A DNA stretch of 64,000 bases from CAYJBH01 sp964369965 (GCA_964369965.1 CAYJGF010000015.1:1-64000); one strand, 5' to 3'. Shown: positions 1-9,113, numbered from the stretch's first letter. The notes: a model not told the origin generated them from the letters alone. Program-made: numbers and translations.

Positions 1-1734
1 TGCCAGCGTAGGCTTCGTTGAGGTCATTTTCTGCGCGATCCAGCTAAACAGCGCGACGACTATCGGCTGGAATATAAAAAGGTCGCTTAGGATAGGCTCG
101 CCCATCTCACCCCCAACCACCTGTGAGAGAATCAGCCAGCTATTTTCCTGCAAGGTGGTGAAAAACAGCTTTACCACGTCCTGAAAATGGGTTATCATGT
201 AATTTAAATCGTAGGTCTCCCTCACGACATAGTCCACAACCGGCCCCGGTGCGCTTTCCACTTCCTCCCATGTTGTGGCAAAGGCGGATAGTGGAGAAAA
301 TCTACTCACCCACCCAACAAACGACGCGCCGAGCACTGCGAGCAACGACAGGTAATAACTGCGCTTGTTCTTAAACAATCCACACGGTATCACACGGCAA
401 AACCCCGTGACGAACACATAGACCGCTTTCATAGGGGCGAGCAAAAAGCCGACCGCCGACAAAAGCGCTATCCTGCGTTTTTGTATCGGTGACTGTTTTT
501 CGGCGGTATTGAGACAGAGCGACACATAGAGTGCCGCGAGTGCGATGACCATGCTGTCATAAGAAAAACTTGCAGCGATATGGATACAGCTCGGCAACAG
601 TGCTACCGCCGTAATTATTATTTTGTGCCGCGGCAAAAGCGCGACCGACAAGCCCATTATAGCGGCAAATGCGGCAAGATTAAAAAGCCGACCGAAGAGT
701 ATCAGCGTCATATAATCAAAGCCTAAAAGCCGAGCAAGAGTTAACCCGAGTGTCGAAAATATATAACTGTAAATCGGCTCCGATAATGCCAATCGGCTTT
801 CGGTCGGCACAAGTGTCTCATCCTCACACTGCACAAAAAGACCGTTTATATACTGCTGATAGTTGAATATGCTTAGCATGTCCGCCGATTTTATCTCCAC
901 CGTGTCGCCGGCGCGCATGGTGAGCGTGCCCTCATTCTTAATGCCGAGCAGTGCGTTGGAATAATAGTAGGCGGTATGGATGTGCACCTCCTCGTCCGGT
1001 GCGACGCGCGGTGGGAAAACAAAGCTGTATATAACCCCAACGCCAAAGACAAGTATCATGGTGATTGCAAAAAGCGGCAGTTTAAATACAAATAACACAA
1101 GATATGCCGCGATCGCTACGACGGCGGTGAGGACGGCGAGTAGCGCAAACAAGACCATGACCGACCCGTCGGCGCGATTTATTATAATGCCAAAGCCAAG
1201 CGTCGTGTCCGTCTCGACACCGTTTTGAGATAACAAAGGTGCGCCAACAGGCTCGTCACTGCGCCATAGCGCGAGCCTATCCTGCTCGGTCGCACCCTCT
1301 GCTTTTATTACAAAAATATAGTCCGTCTCCCCCTCGGGATATACGGCGGTGTCGAACATTATCGCATGATGGGTGTTGTTGAGCAGAGCACTCATGTCGG
1401 CAGTGCCGCTGCTTAAAAGCGTCGCGCCCGTGTTGTCATACAACTCCACCTTAACGGTGCCGTTCGGCTGAGTGTCATAGGTGTGAAAAACAAATGTCGC
1501 GCCATAGATATCCTGCTCGGTGGAAAACGGTTGCACCACCCCCTCACCGGAGGTGATATCATCGGTCAAAACCATGTAACTGTCGTTAATATACTCCCGT
1601 TCGCTCATGCCGGACAGGTCGGCGGAAAGATTGTACCAATAAACCCACATAAACAGCAAAAAAACAGCAAAAACAATCACCGTTATGCCGATGATATGCC
1701 GTAGATTGTTTTTTATGCTTTTTAGAAAATTCAA
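1..1734 (-). CDS. DUF2142-like polytopic membrane protein (partial, C-terminus off the left edge)
   Basis: The minus strand is open from a TTG at 1734 to the window edge (578 codons, no stop). The start is set by a GGGAG Shine-Dalgarno site 7 bases upstream, and it lies 3 bases after the stop of the lipoprotein gene, so the two are probably co-transcribed. The protein begins with a membrane segment, has an extracytoplasmic beta-type region of about 150 residues, and then several hydrophobic helices. The segment PPRVAPDEEVHIHTAYYYSN after the second membrane helix matches the acidic/His loop of DUF2142 membrane proteins, which resemble GT-C glycosyltransferases and often sit in cell-surface polysaccharide loci. 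The family call is from recognition of that loop and the topology. The substrate is unknown. It has no long ATG-started reading frame, so a caller could miss it. Confidence 0.7.
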   Translation of the reverse strand, partial: MNFLKSIKNNLRHIIGITVIVFAVFLLFMWVYWYNLSADLSGMSEREYINDSYMVLTDDITSGEGVVQPFSTEQDIYGATFVFHTYDTQPNGTVKVELYDNTGATLLSSGTADMSALLNNTHHAIMFDTAVYPEGETDYIFVIKAEGATEQDRLALWRSDEPVGAPLLSQNGVETDTTLGFGIIINRADGSVMVLFALLAVLTAVVAIAAYLVLFVFKLPLFAITMILVFGVGVIYSFVFPPRVAPDEEVHIHTAYYYSNALLGIKNEGTLTMRAGDTVEIKSADMLSIFNYQQYINGLFVQCEDETLVPTESRLALSEPIYSYIFSTLGLTLARLLGFDYMTLILFGRLFNLAAFAAIMGLSVALLPRHKIIITAVALLPSCIHIAASFSYDSMVIALAALYVSLCLNTAEKQSPIQKRRIALLSAVGFLLAPMKAVYVFVTGFCRVIPCGLFKNKRSYYLSLLAVLGASFVGWVSRFSPLSAFATTWEEVESAPGPVVDYVVRETYDLNYMITHFQDVVKLFFTTLQENSWLILSQVVGGEMGEPILSDLFIFQPIVVALFSWIAQKMTSTKPTLA

Positions 1735-1737
1735 TCG

Positions 1738-3432
1738 TTACTCCCGTGTAATCAAAACCGCGTTTGCTCCTTGTATCGGGTCGCCGAGATACTGGACAAT
1801 TATGCCCTCGCCGATTTCAAGCTCGCCCTCCGGCAATGTGGTATCCTCGGTTGTGAAGGCGTAGACAACACCGTCCTCCTGCTCGATACACAGCAGATCC
1901 CCCACCGATATCACCATGCCAATCGAGACGCCGGCATTGTCAAAGGTTTGTTCAATCGGCTCAAACGGCGCAGGGGAAGAATTGTAGGTTATAAGGGTCG
2001 CGAGGGGGTCGCCGGAGGGGAAGTCTATAAACTCAACCGTGATCTCATCATCCCTCCTAAGCGGTGTGGTGGTCACAAGGCTTGCCCCATCACGTGTGAA
2101 ATTATATTCCTCACCGTCCGAGAGGAGGGTTATTATATTGTCGTTTATGTCGGTAATTCTACCGCTCACCGTCGCAAACGACGGCTCTGCACCCTGTTCG
2201 TACATCCCAATACAGCGCAAGAAATCATTGTCACTGCGCTCTGTCAAAACGGTTATCTCCTCGCCCTGTGTCGGTGCGTCCGTCAGGAAGTTTGCGGTTG
2301 CCTCATTGTGGGAGAGGTTGTAAAGGTTGCCATTCTCGGTTCGCAGGTTTATAACCCCCGGCTCATAGCGCGTCAACACACCGTTTAACTCAAATATGTC
2401 CTCGCTGTAATATGCATTTGGTATAAGCTCCGATGCGATTAAAACGCCGTCCTCCTCACCGAACTGCGCCGTCACCGCGTCCCCTATTGAAAGTCGACCG
2501 CTGGAAAAAGTGTTGTCCGCCGCAATGGTAATGGGATAAAATTGACCGCTATCATCCATCACCACTATTATATTAAATACAATGTCACTCACCACACCGG
2601 ATATGCTCTCACCGCTCGGCATTTCTTTTGCAGGCAGGACCGAAAGCAGGGTATTGACACCGGCGAGTGTGCCGTTATAAAGCACCGCCACGTCATCCCC
2701 GTTTGCAATATCCTCCGGCAGTTCTATCCCCTTTACCGAAAAAGGAAAGATCATCTCGTCGGCGGTCCTCAAAACAAGCACCTGCTCGGTGAGTTCGATA
2801 ATGTTGCCGAAAATTTCACCTTTGCCCAGCGTGAGAACCTCCGCTTTGATGACTCTGCCGTCGCCGGTGGTGGTCAAACGCACCATATCGCCGACCGATG
2901 GGTCGACCCCGAGTGTATCGGCATCGGCAATGTCGACCTGTGTCACCTTGCCGTCAATCAACACTGACAACGCCGTGCCATCCTCGGCGATTATATACCC
3001 CTCGGTCACCACCGCGGTATAGTTCTCGTTCGCATCTGCCACAAAAAGTGCACTGTCACCGTTTAAAAGCAGATAAATCGCATCCCCTGTCTCGGTCGAG
3101 CCGTAGATTATTGCGTCGGTGGTATCGACCGTCCGGGTGCCGCTTAGCGTATCAATCACAAGGTTTGGCAGGGCGGTATCACTTTGAACCGTGCCGAAAA
3201 CCTCCGTCACTGCTTGGGTTTCGGCGGTATCGGGCGGTTGTTGCTCCGGCTCGGCGCTACCCTCGCTCGCCGTTTGACAGGAGGAAAACAGTATCAAAGC
3301 GCAAAACAGCACAGACGTAAAGATAAACCGCTTAAAATTAAACAAACCTCTGCTCTCAAAATCTATAAGCGACAGCATTTGTAAATATTTTTTTGGTAGA
3401 ATTTTTATTAATTTGTTTTTTATTATTATCAT
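1738..3432 (-). CDS. Modular repeat lipoprotein, function unknown
   Basis: A secreted lipoprotein of 564 residues if started at ATG 3432. Residues about 19-52 hold a basic stretch, a hydrophobic helix and a lipobox-like end (ALILFSSC), so the mature N-terminus would be a lipidated Cys. After a Gln/Glu/Pro/Thr-rich linker, the rest is a series of about 70-residue beta-rich modules with recurring GxVxDI...NIIxL and xxGDxVxVxF patterns, as in tandem OB or SH3-like domains. I recognise no enzyme motif. The frame continues upstream to 3630, but that would overlap the DUF975 gene and its terminator. The promoter at 3440-3468 puts transcription start almost at ATG 3432. ATG 3378 is the alternative start, and neither has a good Shine-Dalgarno site. 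The DUF2142-like gene follows after 3 bases, suggesting a shared envelope role. Confidence 0.7.
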   Translation of the reverse strand: MIIIKNKLIKILPKKYLQMLSLIDFESRGLFNFKRFIFTSVLFCALILFSSCQTASEGSAEPEQQPPDTAETQAVTEVFGTVQSDTALPNLVIDTLSGTRTVDTTDAIIYGSTETGDAIYLLLNGDSALFVADANENYTAVVTEGYIIAEDGTALSVLIDGKVTQVDIADADTLGVDPSVGDMVRLTTTGDGRVIKAEVLTLGKGEIFGNIIELTEQVLVLRTADEMIFPFSVKGIELPEDIANGDDVAVLYNGTLAGVNTLLSVLPAKEMPSGESISGVVSDIVFNIIVVMDDSGQFYPITIAADNTFSSGRLSIGDAVTAQFGEEDGVLIASELIPNAYYSEDIFELNGVLTRYEPGVINLRTENGNLYNLSHNEATANFLTDAPTQGEEITVLTERSDNDFLRCIGMYEQGAEPSFATVSGRITDINDNIITLLSDGEEYNFTRDGASLVTTTPLRRDDEITVEFIDFPSGDPLATLITYNSSPAPFEPIEQTFDNAGVSIGMVISVGDLLCIEQEDGVVYAFTTEDTTLPEGELEIGEGIIVQYLGDPIQGANAVLITRE

Positions 3433-3439
3433 GTGGTTT

Positions 3440-3468
3440 ATTATACAACATTTTTTATTTCTTTTCAA
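3440..3468 (-). promoter_or_regulatory. Sigma-A promoter of the lipoprotein gene, probably giving a leaderless transcript
   Basis: On the minus strand TTGAAA (3468-3463), a 17-bp spacer and a perfect TATAAT (3445-3440) are followed by only 7 bases before ATG 3432, which has no Shine-Dalgarno site. Transcription would therefore start at or next to the A of the start codon. Confidence 0.7.
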
Positions 3469-3481
3469 GCGGTTTGACCAT

Positions 3482-3518
3482 AAAAAGCCACCGCCGAAAA
3501 ATCGACGGTGGCTTTTTT
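3482..3518. terminator. Bidirectional hairpin terminator after the DUF975 gene
   Basis: A perfect 12-bp stem (AAAAAGCCACCG with CGGTGGCTTTTT) and a 12-base loop are flanked by an A-run on one side and a T-run on the other. It ends the DUF975 transcript and separates it from the lipoprotein promoter. Confidence 0.85.
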
Positions 3519-3526
3519 GAAAAAAT

Positions 3527-4108
3527 TTAATTATATTGCTGTTGTGTCGTACCGCTGTCCAGTGCTTTAACTTCTTTATAGAAGTTAGCAAAGGTAACCT
3601 GCATATAGGGTGAAACATAGATGACCGCAATACCGAATGTTACGCCGACAAGCAACAGCCAGGGGATAAAGGAGAGTGTCAGCATAAACAACTCCATCTT
3701 ATGACCGTTCATCATGCGTTTGCTGTCGTCGATTACCTCAAAGATGCCCTTGTCGGGATTTTCCGCCAGTATATAAGGAGCCATTGCATAGGAATAAGTC
3801 TTTATAATGCCGGGGATTACAAGCAACAGTGACCACAACATCACAAAAATGCCCATCAAATATATAACCGCAAACGCTTTTAAAAAGATGGGGAAATGCA
3901 CAAACATTGTGGCGATGTCACCCTTAAAACCGTTCGATACATTGATGATTAACGCTATCAATCCGACATAAATGACAGGATATAAAAACAAACCCACCAC
4001 CGGAATGGAAACCGCGACACCGGAAATTAATATCGCAACAAATGTGATTAAAAGATTGCCCTTTAAACTTGCTTTTGCTCTTTCCTTTAAATCTGCGCGA
4101 CTTGACAT
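3527..4108 (-). CDS. DUF975 family integral membrane protein
   Basis: A 193-residue membrane protein. The N-terminus (SSRADLKERAKASLKGN) is the typical cytosolic amphipathic lead of the DUF975 family, followed by about four to five hydrophobic segments. Family members are common in Firmicutes but have no established function. The start is ATG 4108, with GGAGG 8 bases upstream. An in-frame TTG at 4123 lies within that Shine-Dalgarno region and is rejected. The gene has its own promoter (4140-4168) and terminator, so it is a single-gene unit. Confidence 0.8.
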   Translation of the reverse strand: MSSRADLKERAKASLKGNLLITFVAILISGVAVSIPVVGLFLYPVIYVGLIALIINVSNGFKGDIATMFVHFPIFLKAFAVIYLMGIFVMLWSLLLVIPGIIKTYSYAMAPYILAENPDKGIFEVIDDSKRMMNGHKMELFMLTLSFIPWLLLVGVTFGIAVIYVSPYMQVTFANFYKEVKALDSGTTQQQYN

Positions 4109-4139
4109 GTTTAAACCCTCCAAAAATTATCTTGTCACA

Positions 4140-4168
4140 ATTTTATCACATTATGTTATCAATGTCAA
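4140..4168 (-). promoter_or_regulatory. Sigma-A promoter of the DUF975 gene
   Basis: On the minus strand, TTGACA (4168-4163), a 17-bp spacer and TAAAAT (4145-4140) lie 31 bases upstream of ATG 4108. Confidence 0.75.
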
Positions 4169-4260
4169 TATAATTTGTGATATCGCCTATGATTTCCCGT
4201 TGAATAACATTGCACAATATGGTCAAAACTTCCTTTGTGAAAGTCATGGAGTAGAGCTAT

Positions 4261-6405
4261 ATGTTCGTTTTTAAAGGATTTACCAAGGAATCGTGCCAAC
4301 TATTATCCACCGCTATAAAGCAGAGCGGTGAGATGGGGCACAGCAGTATCGGCACCGAGCATATTTTGCTCGCAATTGCGATGACACCACAGTGCAAAGG
4401 GGCGGCACTCCTTGCGGTGAGGGGACTTAGCGCGATAGGTATAACGGAGCAAATAACAAAAAAAGGGCGCCAATGTCAGCGCAAAACAAGGCTCACCCCC
4501 GAGGCTTTGAGCGAGCGTGCCCAGCGCACACTCGGATTGTCGATAGCCTTTGCAAATGAGCACGGACGAGTCGAGGCGACACCGTTTGACATTACCGCAA
4601 CCCTTTTGAGCATGAAGGACAGCACTGCGGTGAAAATTTTAACCGAGTGTAAGATGGACGCGGACGAGATGTATAGGGAGCTGATACTCGGGCGGTTGTC
4701 CGCCGCCTCGGAGCAGGGCAACACGCTATTAAATCGCTTTGGCACCGACATGGTTAAAGCCTCACTTTTAAAGGGCTTTGATCCCTGTGTGGGTCGCGAG
4801 GAGGAGCTGAACCGCCTGATGTGCATACTCTGTCGGCGCAGCAAAAATAACGCCTGCCTTGTAGGACCTGCCGGCGTTGGCAAGACGGCGGTGGCGGAGG
4901 AGCTTGCGACACGCATAGCGATGGGTAGGGCGCCGGAGCTACTGCGCACCAAACGGCTTGTCTCGTTGACCGCCGCCGACCTTGTGGCAGGCACAAAGTA
5001 TCGTGGCGACTTTGAGGAGCGTTTGAGCGGAATAATAAACGAGGTGACGGGTGCCGGCAACGTCATCCTCTTTATTGACGAGTTGCACAGCCTTTTATCC
5101 GCCGGCGGGGCGGAGGGGGCGGTGGATGCTTCAAACATCTTAAAGCCGGCACTGGCAAGAGGGACCTTGCAGATTGTCGGCGCCACCACCGAGGAGGAAT
5201 ATCGCCGTTATATCGAGCGTGATGCCGCGTTTGAGCGCCGTTTTGCGCCGATAAAGGTGGAGGAGCCGAGTTCCGAGCAGGCGATAAGCATAGTCGGCAG
5301 CGCCGCCGAGAATTACGCCAAATTTCACGGGGTGGAGTTTACAGGGGAGGCAATCCGTGCCGCGGTAGAGCTTTCTACCCTATATATCCCGTCGAGACGA
5401 CTGCCGGACAAGGCACTCGACCTCATCGATGAGGCGGCATCGTTTGACAAAATATTCTCTCAAAAAGGGGTTGTCGACCGAGAGGATATCGTGAGTGTTA
5501 TCGACAAAAAGACCGGTTTTGCGCAGGTTGCGAACATGGGCGAATGCTCAACGGAACAGCGGATAGGCAAACGCTTTTTCGGACAGGAAAAGGCTATCAA
5601 AAAAATATCACGTGTTTTGCGACGATACAGCATGGGTTTTTGCAACGAGGCACGACCGGCGGCGTCCTTTATATTTGTCGGTGGGGATGGCGTCGGGAAA
5701 ACCGCACTTGCCGAGACATTGTGTGAGGTCATGTTCTCTCGATCCAGATTTTTATCGCTTGAGATGTCACAATACACCCACACCTCCTCCCTCATAGGTG
5801 CACCTGCCGGTTATATCGGGCATGAAAAGTCCGGCATTTTAACCGAGTTTGTGCGACAAAATCCGGCATCGTTGCTACTGCTTGAGGATATAGACAAGGC
5901 GACGATTGAGGTTCAAACACTGATACTCTCCATCTTAAAGCAGGGCAAGACGCAGGACAACAACGGTGTAGTCATAGATTTTCAAAATTGCGTTGTTATA
6001 ATGACGGTCAACAATTCGGGGAGTGCGGTTAGCCTCGGCTTTGTGGAAAACAAAACCGTGTCGATAACACCGAAAACGTTGCCCGACAGCCTTGTAACCG
6101 CGGTGGACGAGGTGTTGATGTTAAAACGGCAAAATCTTGAGGTTATGTCAAAAATAGTAGCCGACGCTGTGGAGCGTCGGCTGTCGGGATTGCGAAAAAA
6201 GGGCATGGTATGCGAGGTGTCGCAGGAGCTAATCTCAAACATCGCCGAGTGGCTTGTGTCCAACCGGCAGGGTGCAAAAACACTGGACTCGGTGATAAAA
6301 AACCGCCTTTTAGACCCGATATGCGAACAAATAACCCGAGTCGGCAGATACAAAATCATTCTGTCAAACGACGATGTCAAGGTAGTGGAGACCGTTTTGG
6401 TGTAA
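4261..6405 (+). CDS. ClpA/ClpC-like AAA+ unfoldase with degenerate second ATPase domain
   Basis: A 714-residue Hsp100 protein that would unfold substrates for a ClpP-type protease. Residues 1-145 are a Clp N-domain. The D1 domain has Walker A GPAGVGKT (202-209), Walker B VILFIDE (268-274), a KYRG pore loop and the FERRF arginine finger. It then passes straight into D2 without the coiled M-domain of ClpC, so the layout is that of ClpA. D2 keeps Walker A GGDGVGKT and the GYIG pore loop. Its Walker B reads LLLLED instead of LLLLDE, no arginine-finger Arg is seen near TAVDEV, and sensor-2 GAR is GAK. An LGF tripeptide sits where the ClpP-docking loop is expected. Start ATG 4261 follows GGAG. It is monocistronic, flanked by opposite-strand genes. 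A ClpC paralogue with altered D2 is the alternative description. Confidence 0.85.
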   Translation: MFVFKGFTKESCQLLSTAIKQSGEMGHSSIGTEHILLAIAMTPQCKGAALLAVRGLSAIGITEQITKKGRQCQRKTRLTPEALSERAQRTLGLSIAFANEHGRVEATPFDITATLLSMKDSTAVKILTECKMDADEMYRELILGRLSAASEQGNTLLNRFGTDMVKASLLKGFDPCVGREEELNRLMCILCRRSKNNACLVGPAGVGKTAVAEELATRIAMGRAPELLRTKRLVSLTAADLVAGTKYRGDFEERLSGIINEVTGAGNVILFIDELHSLLSAGGAEGAVDASNILKPALARGTLQIVGATTEEEYRRYIERDAAFERRFAPIKVEEPSSEQAISIVGSAAENYAKFHGVEFTGEAIRAAVELSTLYIPSRRLPDKALDLIDEAASFDKIFSQKGVVDREDIVSVIDKKTGFAQVANMGECSTEQRIGKRFFGQEKAIKKISRVLRRYSMGFCNEARPAASFIFVGGDGVGKTALAETLCEVMFSRSRFLSLEMSQYTHTSSLIGAPAGYIGHEKSGILTEFVRQNPASLLLLEDIDKATIEVQTLILSILKQGKTQDNNGVVIDFQNCVVIMTVNNSGSAVSLGFVENKTVSITPKTLPDSLVTAVDEVLMLKRQNLEVMSKIVADAVERRLSGLRKKGMVCEVSQELISNIAEWLVSNRQGAKTLDSVIKNRLLDPICEQITRVGRYKIILSNDDVKVVETVLV

Positions 6406-6454
6406 ACCTAATCCCGAGTGTTTGGCTATATTTTTGCTTGGGATTAGTTTTAAA

Positions 6455-7867
6455 TTACATTGACCGATATAGCTCTTTATAACTCTCGGCGGAGGATGAC
6501 CAGGAGAAATCGCAGGCAAGACAACGCGACACCAGTGCCTTCCACTCCTTTTTATCGTCATATGTCGCCTTTGCCCTCATACAGCAGTCATACATCTCAT
6601 GTGCGTTGTAGTTGCGAAAGGTGTATCCGTTGCCCTCACCCGAGCCGTTGTCGGTAATGGAGTCGTTGAGCCCACCGGTTTCACGCACAACGGGCACGGT
6701 GCCGTATCGCGCTGAAATCATCTGAGAAAGACCGCACGGCTCCGACTTAGACGGCATTAAAAACATGTCTGCGCCGGCATAAATTTTATGTGCAAGCTCC
6801 GGCACAAAACCGAGATAGACGCCGACCTTGCCATAGTTTTGCTCCGCTAAATAGTTGAGAAACGCCTCATAGTTGGAGTCACCGCTACCTAACACAACGA
6901 TTGAAAAGCCGTCGTCGATGAGCTTTTGCGCCATATGCCCGACAAGGTCGATGCCTTTGTGTGTCACAAGACGGGTCACCATCGCTATTATCGGGCGTTT
7001 TGCATCAAGATTAAAATACTCACAGAGCGCTTTTTTGCAGGCACCTTTACCCTTGACGAACGCCTTTGCGCTGTAGTTTGCCGCAATATGAGGGTCGGTT
7101 GCCGGATCATACGTCACGGTGTCGATACCGTTGAGTATGCCGGACAGTATGTGTTGTTTGCTCTTTAAGACCGGATCAAGACCGTAGGAAAACCAGTTGA
7201 ACATAATTTCATTTGCATAGGTGGGGGATACGGTGCTGATGCGATCTGCCGTCTCCATCGCGCCTTTCATATAATTTATACCGCCGTCAAACTCCAGCAG
7301 ATGTCGCTCCCAGTCGCCCATGCCGAGTATCTCTCCGAGCAGATTCATGCCAAATCTACCCTGATATTGTATGTTGTGGATGGTGAAAAGCGTCTTGATG
7401 GGGTCGGTCTTGGGGTTGCCCTTATAGTTGGTGCGCAACAAAACCGATACCAGCGCTGTCTGCCAATCGTTGAGGTGCATAATATCCGGCGCAAAGTCGA
7501 TATAAAAGAGCATTTCGACAATCGCCTTGGAAAAAAAGGCGAACCGCTCACAATCATCAAGATAACCGTACAACCCCTCCTTGCGGAAAAAATAAAACTG
7601 ATTATCTAAAAAATAATATGTCACGTTGCCGCGTTTAAGCTCAAATATGCCACAATATTGCTTTCGCCAGGCAAGGTCGACATAAAAACTGCAAAGATAT
7701 TTGAGTTCATCACGATAACGCTCCGCGACAACACCATAGAGCGGCAGAACCACGCGGCACTCATTATCATCATCGTTTATTGCACCGGGCAGACTGCCGG
7801 CGACGTCGCCAAGCCCCCCCGAAACCGCAAATGGATAAGCCTCACTCGTACAAAAAAGTATGTTCAT
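6455..7867 (-). CDS. glgA: Glycogen synthase (ADP-glucose type)
   Basis: A 470-residue GT5 enzyme that transfers glucose from ADP-glucose to growing alpha-1,4-glucan in the cytoplasm. The N-terminal Rossmann domain begins MNILFCTSEAYPF and carries GGLGDVAGSLP. The C-terminal half has the MVTRLVTHKG phosphate-binding segment and SEPCGLSQ with the conserved Glu. The usual KTGGLGDV lysine is replaced: the sequence reads AVSGGLGDV. Start ATG 7867 has a GGAGGAAAGA Shine-Dalgarno sequence. It is the last gene of the glgB-C-D-A operon, separated from glgD by a 103-bp gap holding palindromic repeats. It ends close to the convergent Clp gene. Confidence 0.93.
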   Translation of the reverse strand: MNILFCTSEAYPFAVSGGLGDVAGSLPGAINDDDNECRVVLPLYGVVAERYRDELKYLCSFYVDLAWRKQYCGIFELKRGNVTYYFLDNQFYFFRKEGLYGYLDDCERFAFFSKAIVEMLFYIDFAPDIMHLNDWQTALVSVLLRTNYKGNPKTDPIKTLFTIHNIQYQGRFGMNLLGEILGMGDWERHLLEFDGGINYMKGAMETADRISTVSPTYANEIMFNWFSYGLDPVLKSKQHILSGILNGIDTVTYDPATDPHIAANYSAKAFVKGKGACKKALCEYFNLDAKRPIIAMVTRLVTHKGIDLVGHMAQKLIDDGFSIVVLGSGDSNYEAFLNYLAEQNYGKVGVYLGFVPELAHKIYAGADMFLMPSKSEPCGLSQMISARYGTVPVVRETGGLNDSITDNGSGEGNGYTFRNYNAHEMYDCCMRAKATYDDKKEWKALVSRCLACDFSWSSSAESYKELYRSM

Positions 7868-7890
7868 CTTTCCTCCTAAAAATCAGATTT

Positions 7891-7963
7891 GTCGGACGAC
7901 CAAAGGTCGCCACAATGGTTGTTGGTCGCACATATCGGACGACCGAAGGTCGCCCCTACAACA
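7891..7963. repeat. Double palindromic intergenic element with CCCCTACAA edge
   Basis: Two copies of TCGGACGACC(A/G)AAGGTCGCC (7892-7911 and 7934-7953) each form a CGACC/GGTCG hairpin. The second ends CGCCCCTACAAC. Read on the minus strand, this begins TTGTAGGGGCGACC, the same edge as at 10367-10394, 13713-13740 and 17815-17840. It lies between glgD and glgA. Confidence 0.7.
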
Positions 7964-7970
7964 ACTAAAA

Positions 7971-9089
7971 TTAAACTTTCTCTCCTTTTTTGATGTATAT
8001 AGGATAGTTGCCGGAGCCGCGCAGCTCGGAATCTTTGGTTATCACTACCTCCTTATCGGTGATGACCTTATCCATGACGACATTTTCCTCCACCACCGTG
8101 TCCTGTAACAGCACACAGTTTTTAACCACAGCCCCTTTTTTAACCTGAACTCCACGGAAAAGCACGCTGTTTTCCACCGTGCCGGCGATTAGTGAGCCGT
8201 CCGCAATGGTGGAATTTTGCACCTTGCTGTCCACCGTGTAGCGCACCGGTGCATCGTCCCTGATTTTGGTATAAATCGGCAACCGCGAGGGGAAGAGCTT
8301 ATCCATATTATTGTCGGCGAGCAATGCCATGTTGGCGCGATAATAACTTTTGCGGTCGGTTATATGCTCCAAAAACCCATCATACTCAAAGCCGTATATA
8401 TTTAATTTGTCTATATTTTGACAGAGTATGTCCTTTTCAAAGCTTGTGCGATTGCGAATATACGCCGCCTTCACAAGGTCGCACAAAAGGGTGCGTTTGA
8501 TAACGTAGACCGAAAGCGACACGTTGCGCTGTTCGGTGTGATAGTCGTTGCAATAAATCTCGGTGCAGCGATTATCCTCACCAAACTCAAAGGTGACGTT
8601 ATCCTCACTCATCTCAGGTGGGATTATGGTTTTTGCATACACCGCTGTTATGTCGGCACCGCTTTGACGATGGGTGGAGAAAAGTTCCCGATAATCAATG
8701 TTCGCAACGATATTGCAGTCCGCAAGGACGACATACTCCTCACCTGCTCGGGTCAACAAACCCATAATGCTGTTTAGGGCACTTATCTTATCGCCGCTGT
8801 GGTGCTTGCCGCCGAAAAACGGTGGGAATATCTTAATGCCGCCGTTTTTGGAGGCAAAATCCCACTCCCTACCACTGCCGATGTGGTCCATTAGACTGAC
8901 ATAGTTGCGATCCACCATCAACGAACAACGCTCCACGCCGGCGGCAGAAAGACCGGAGAGCGGAAAGTCGACCAATCGATATCGTCCACCGAACGGTATT
9001 GCCGCCGGTGCGCGAGCTGTCGTCAGCTCACCGAGCACCGTATCGTGGCTGTTCGGGAACAAAATCCCAAGTGTTTTTGAATTTATCAT
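7971..9089 (-). CDS. glgD: GlgD, non-catalytic-type subunit of glucose-1-phosphate adenylyltransferase
   Basis: 372 residues. The nucleotidyltransferase domain is altered at its start (GILFPNSHD instead of the LAGGxGxR loop of GlgC), as is normal for GlgD, followed by PFGGRYRLVDFPLSGLSAAGV. The C-terminal part is a left-handed beta helix with hexapeptide repeats. In Firmicutes GlgD pairs with GlgC and raises activity of the ADP-glucose pyrophosphorylase heterotetramer. It lies 24 bp downstream of glgC, in the same operon. Confidence 0.93.
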   Translation of the reverse strand: MINSKTLGILFPNSHDTVLGELTTARAPAAIPFGGRYRLVDFPLSGLSAAGVERCSLMVDRNYVSLMDHIGSGREWDFASKNGGIKIFPPFFGGKHHSGDKISALNSIMGLLTRAGEEYVVLADCNIVANIDYRELFSTHRQSGADITAVYAKTIIPPEMSEDNVTFEFGEDNRCTEIYCNDYHTEQRNVSLSVYVIKRTLLCDLVKAAYIRNRTSFEKDILCQNIDKLNIYGFEYDGFLEHITDRKSYYRANMALLADNNMDKLFPSRLPIYTKIRDDAPVRYTVDSKVQNSTIADGSLIAGTVENSVLFRGVQVKKGAVVKNCVLLQDTVVEENVVMDKVITDKEVVITKDSELRGSGNYPIYIKKGEKV

Positions 9090-9113
9090 ACCCCTATAAA
9101 TCCCTTTCTATAT

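Noticed and set aside
4476..5189. 237-codon minus-strand frame over the Clp gene
   Set aside because: Antisense shadow of the D1 ATPase domain, Ser/Arg-rich, no recognisable domain.
7971..9089. Treating GlgD as a broken GlgC
   Set aside because: Altered nucleotide-loop residues are normal in GlgD, which is a separate conserved subunit.
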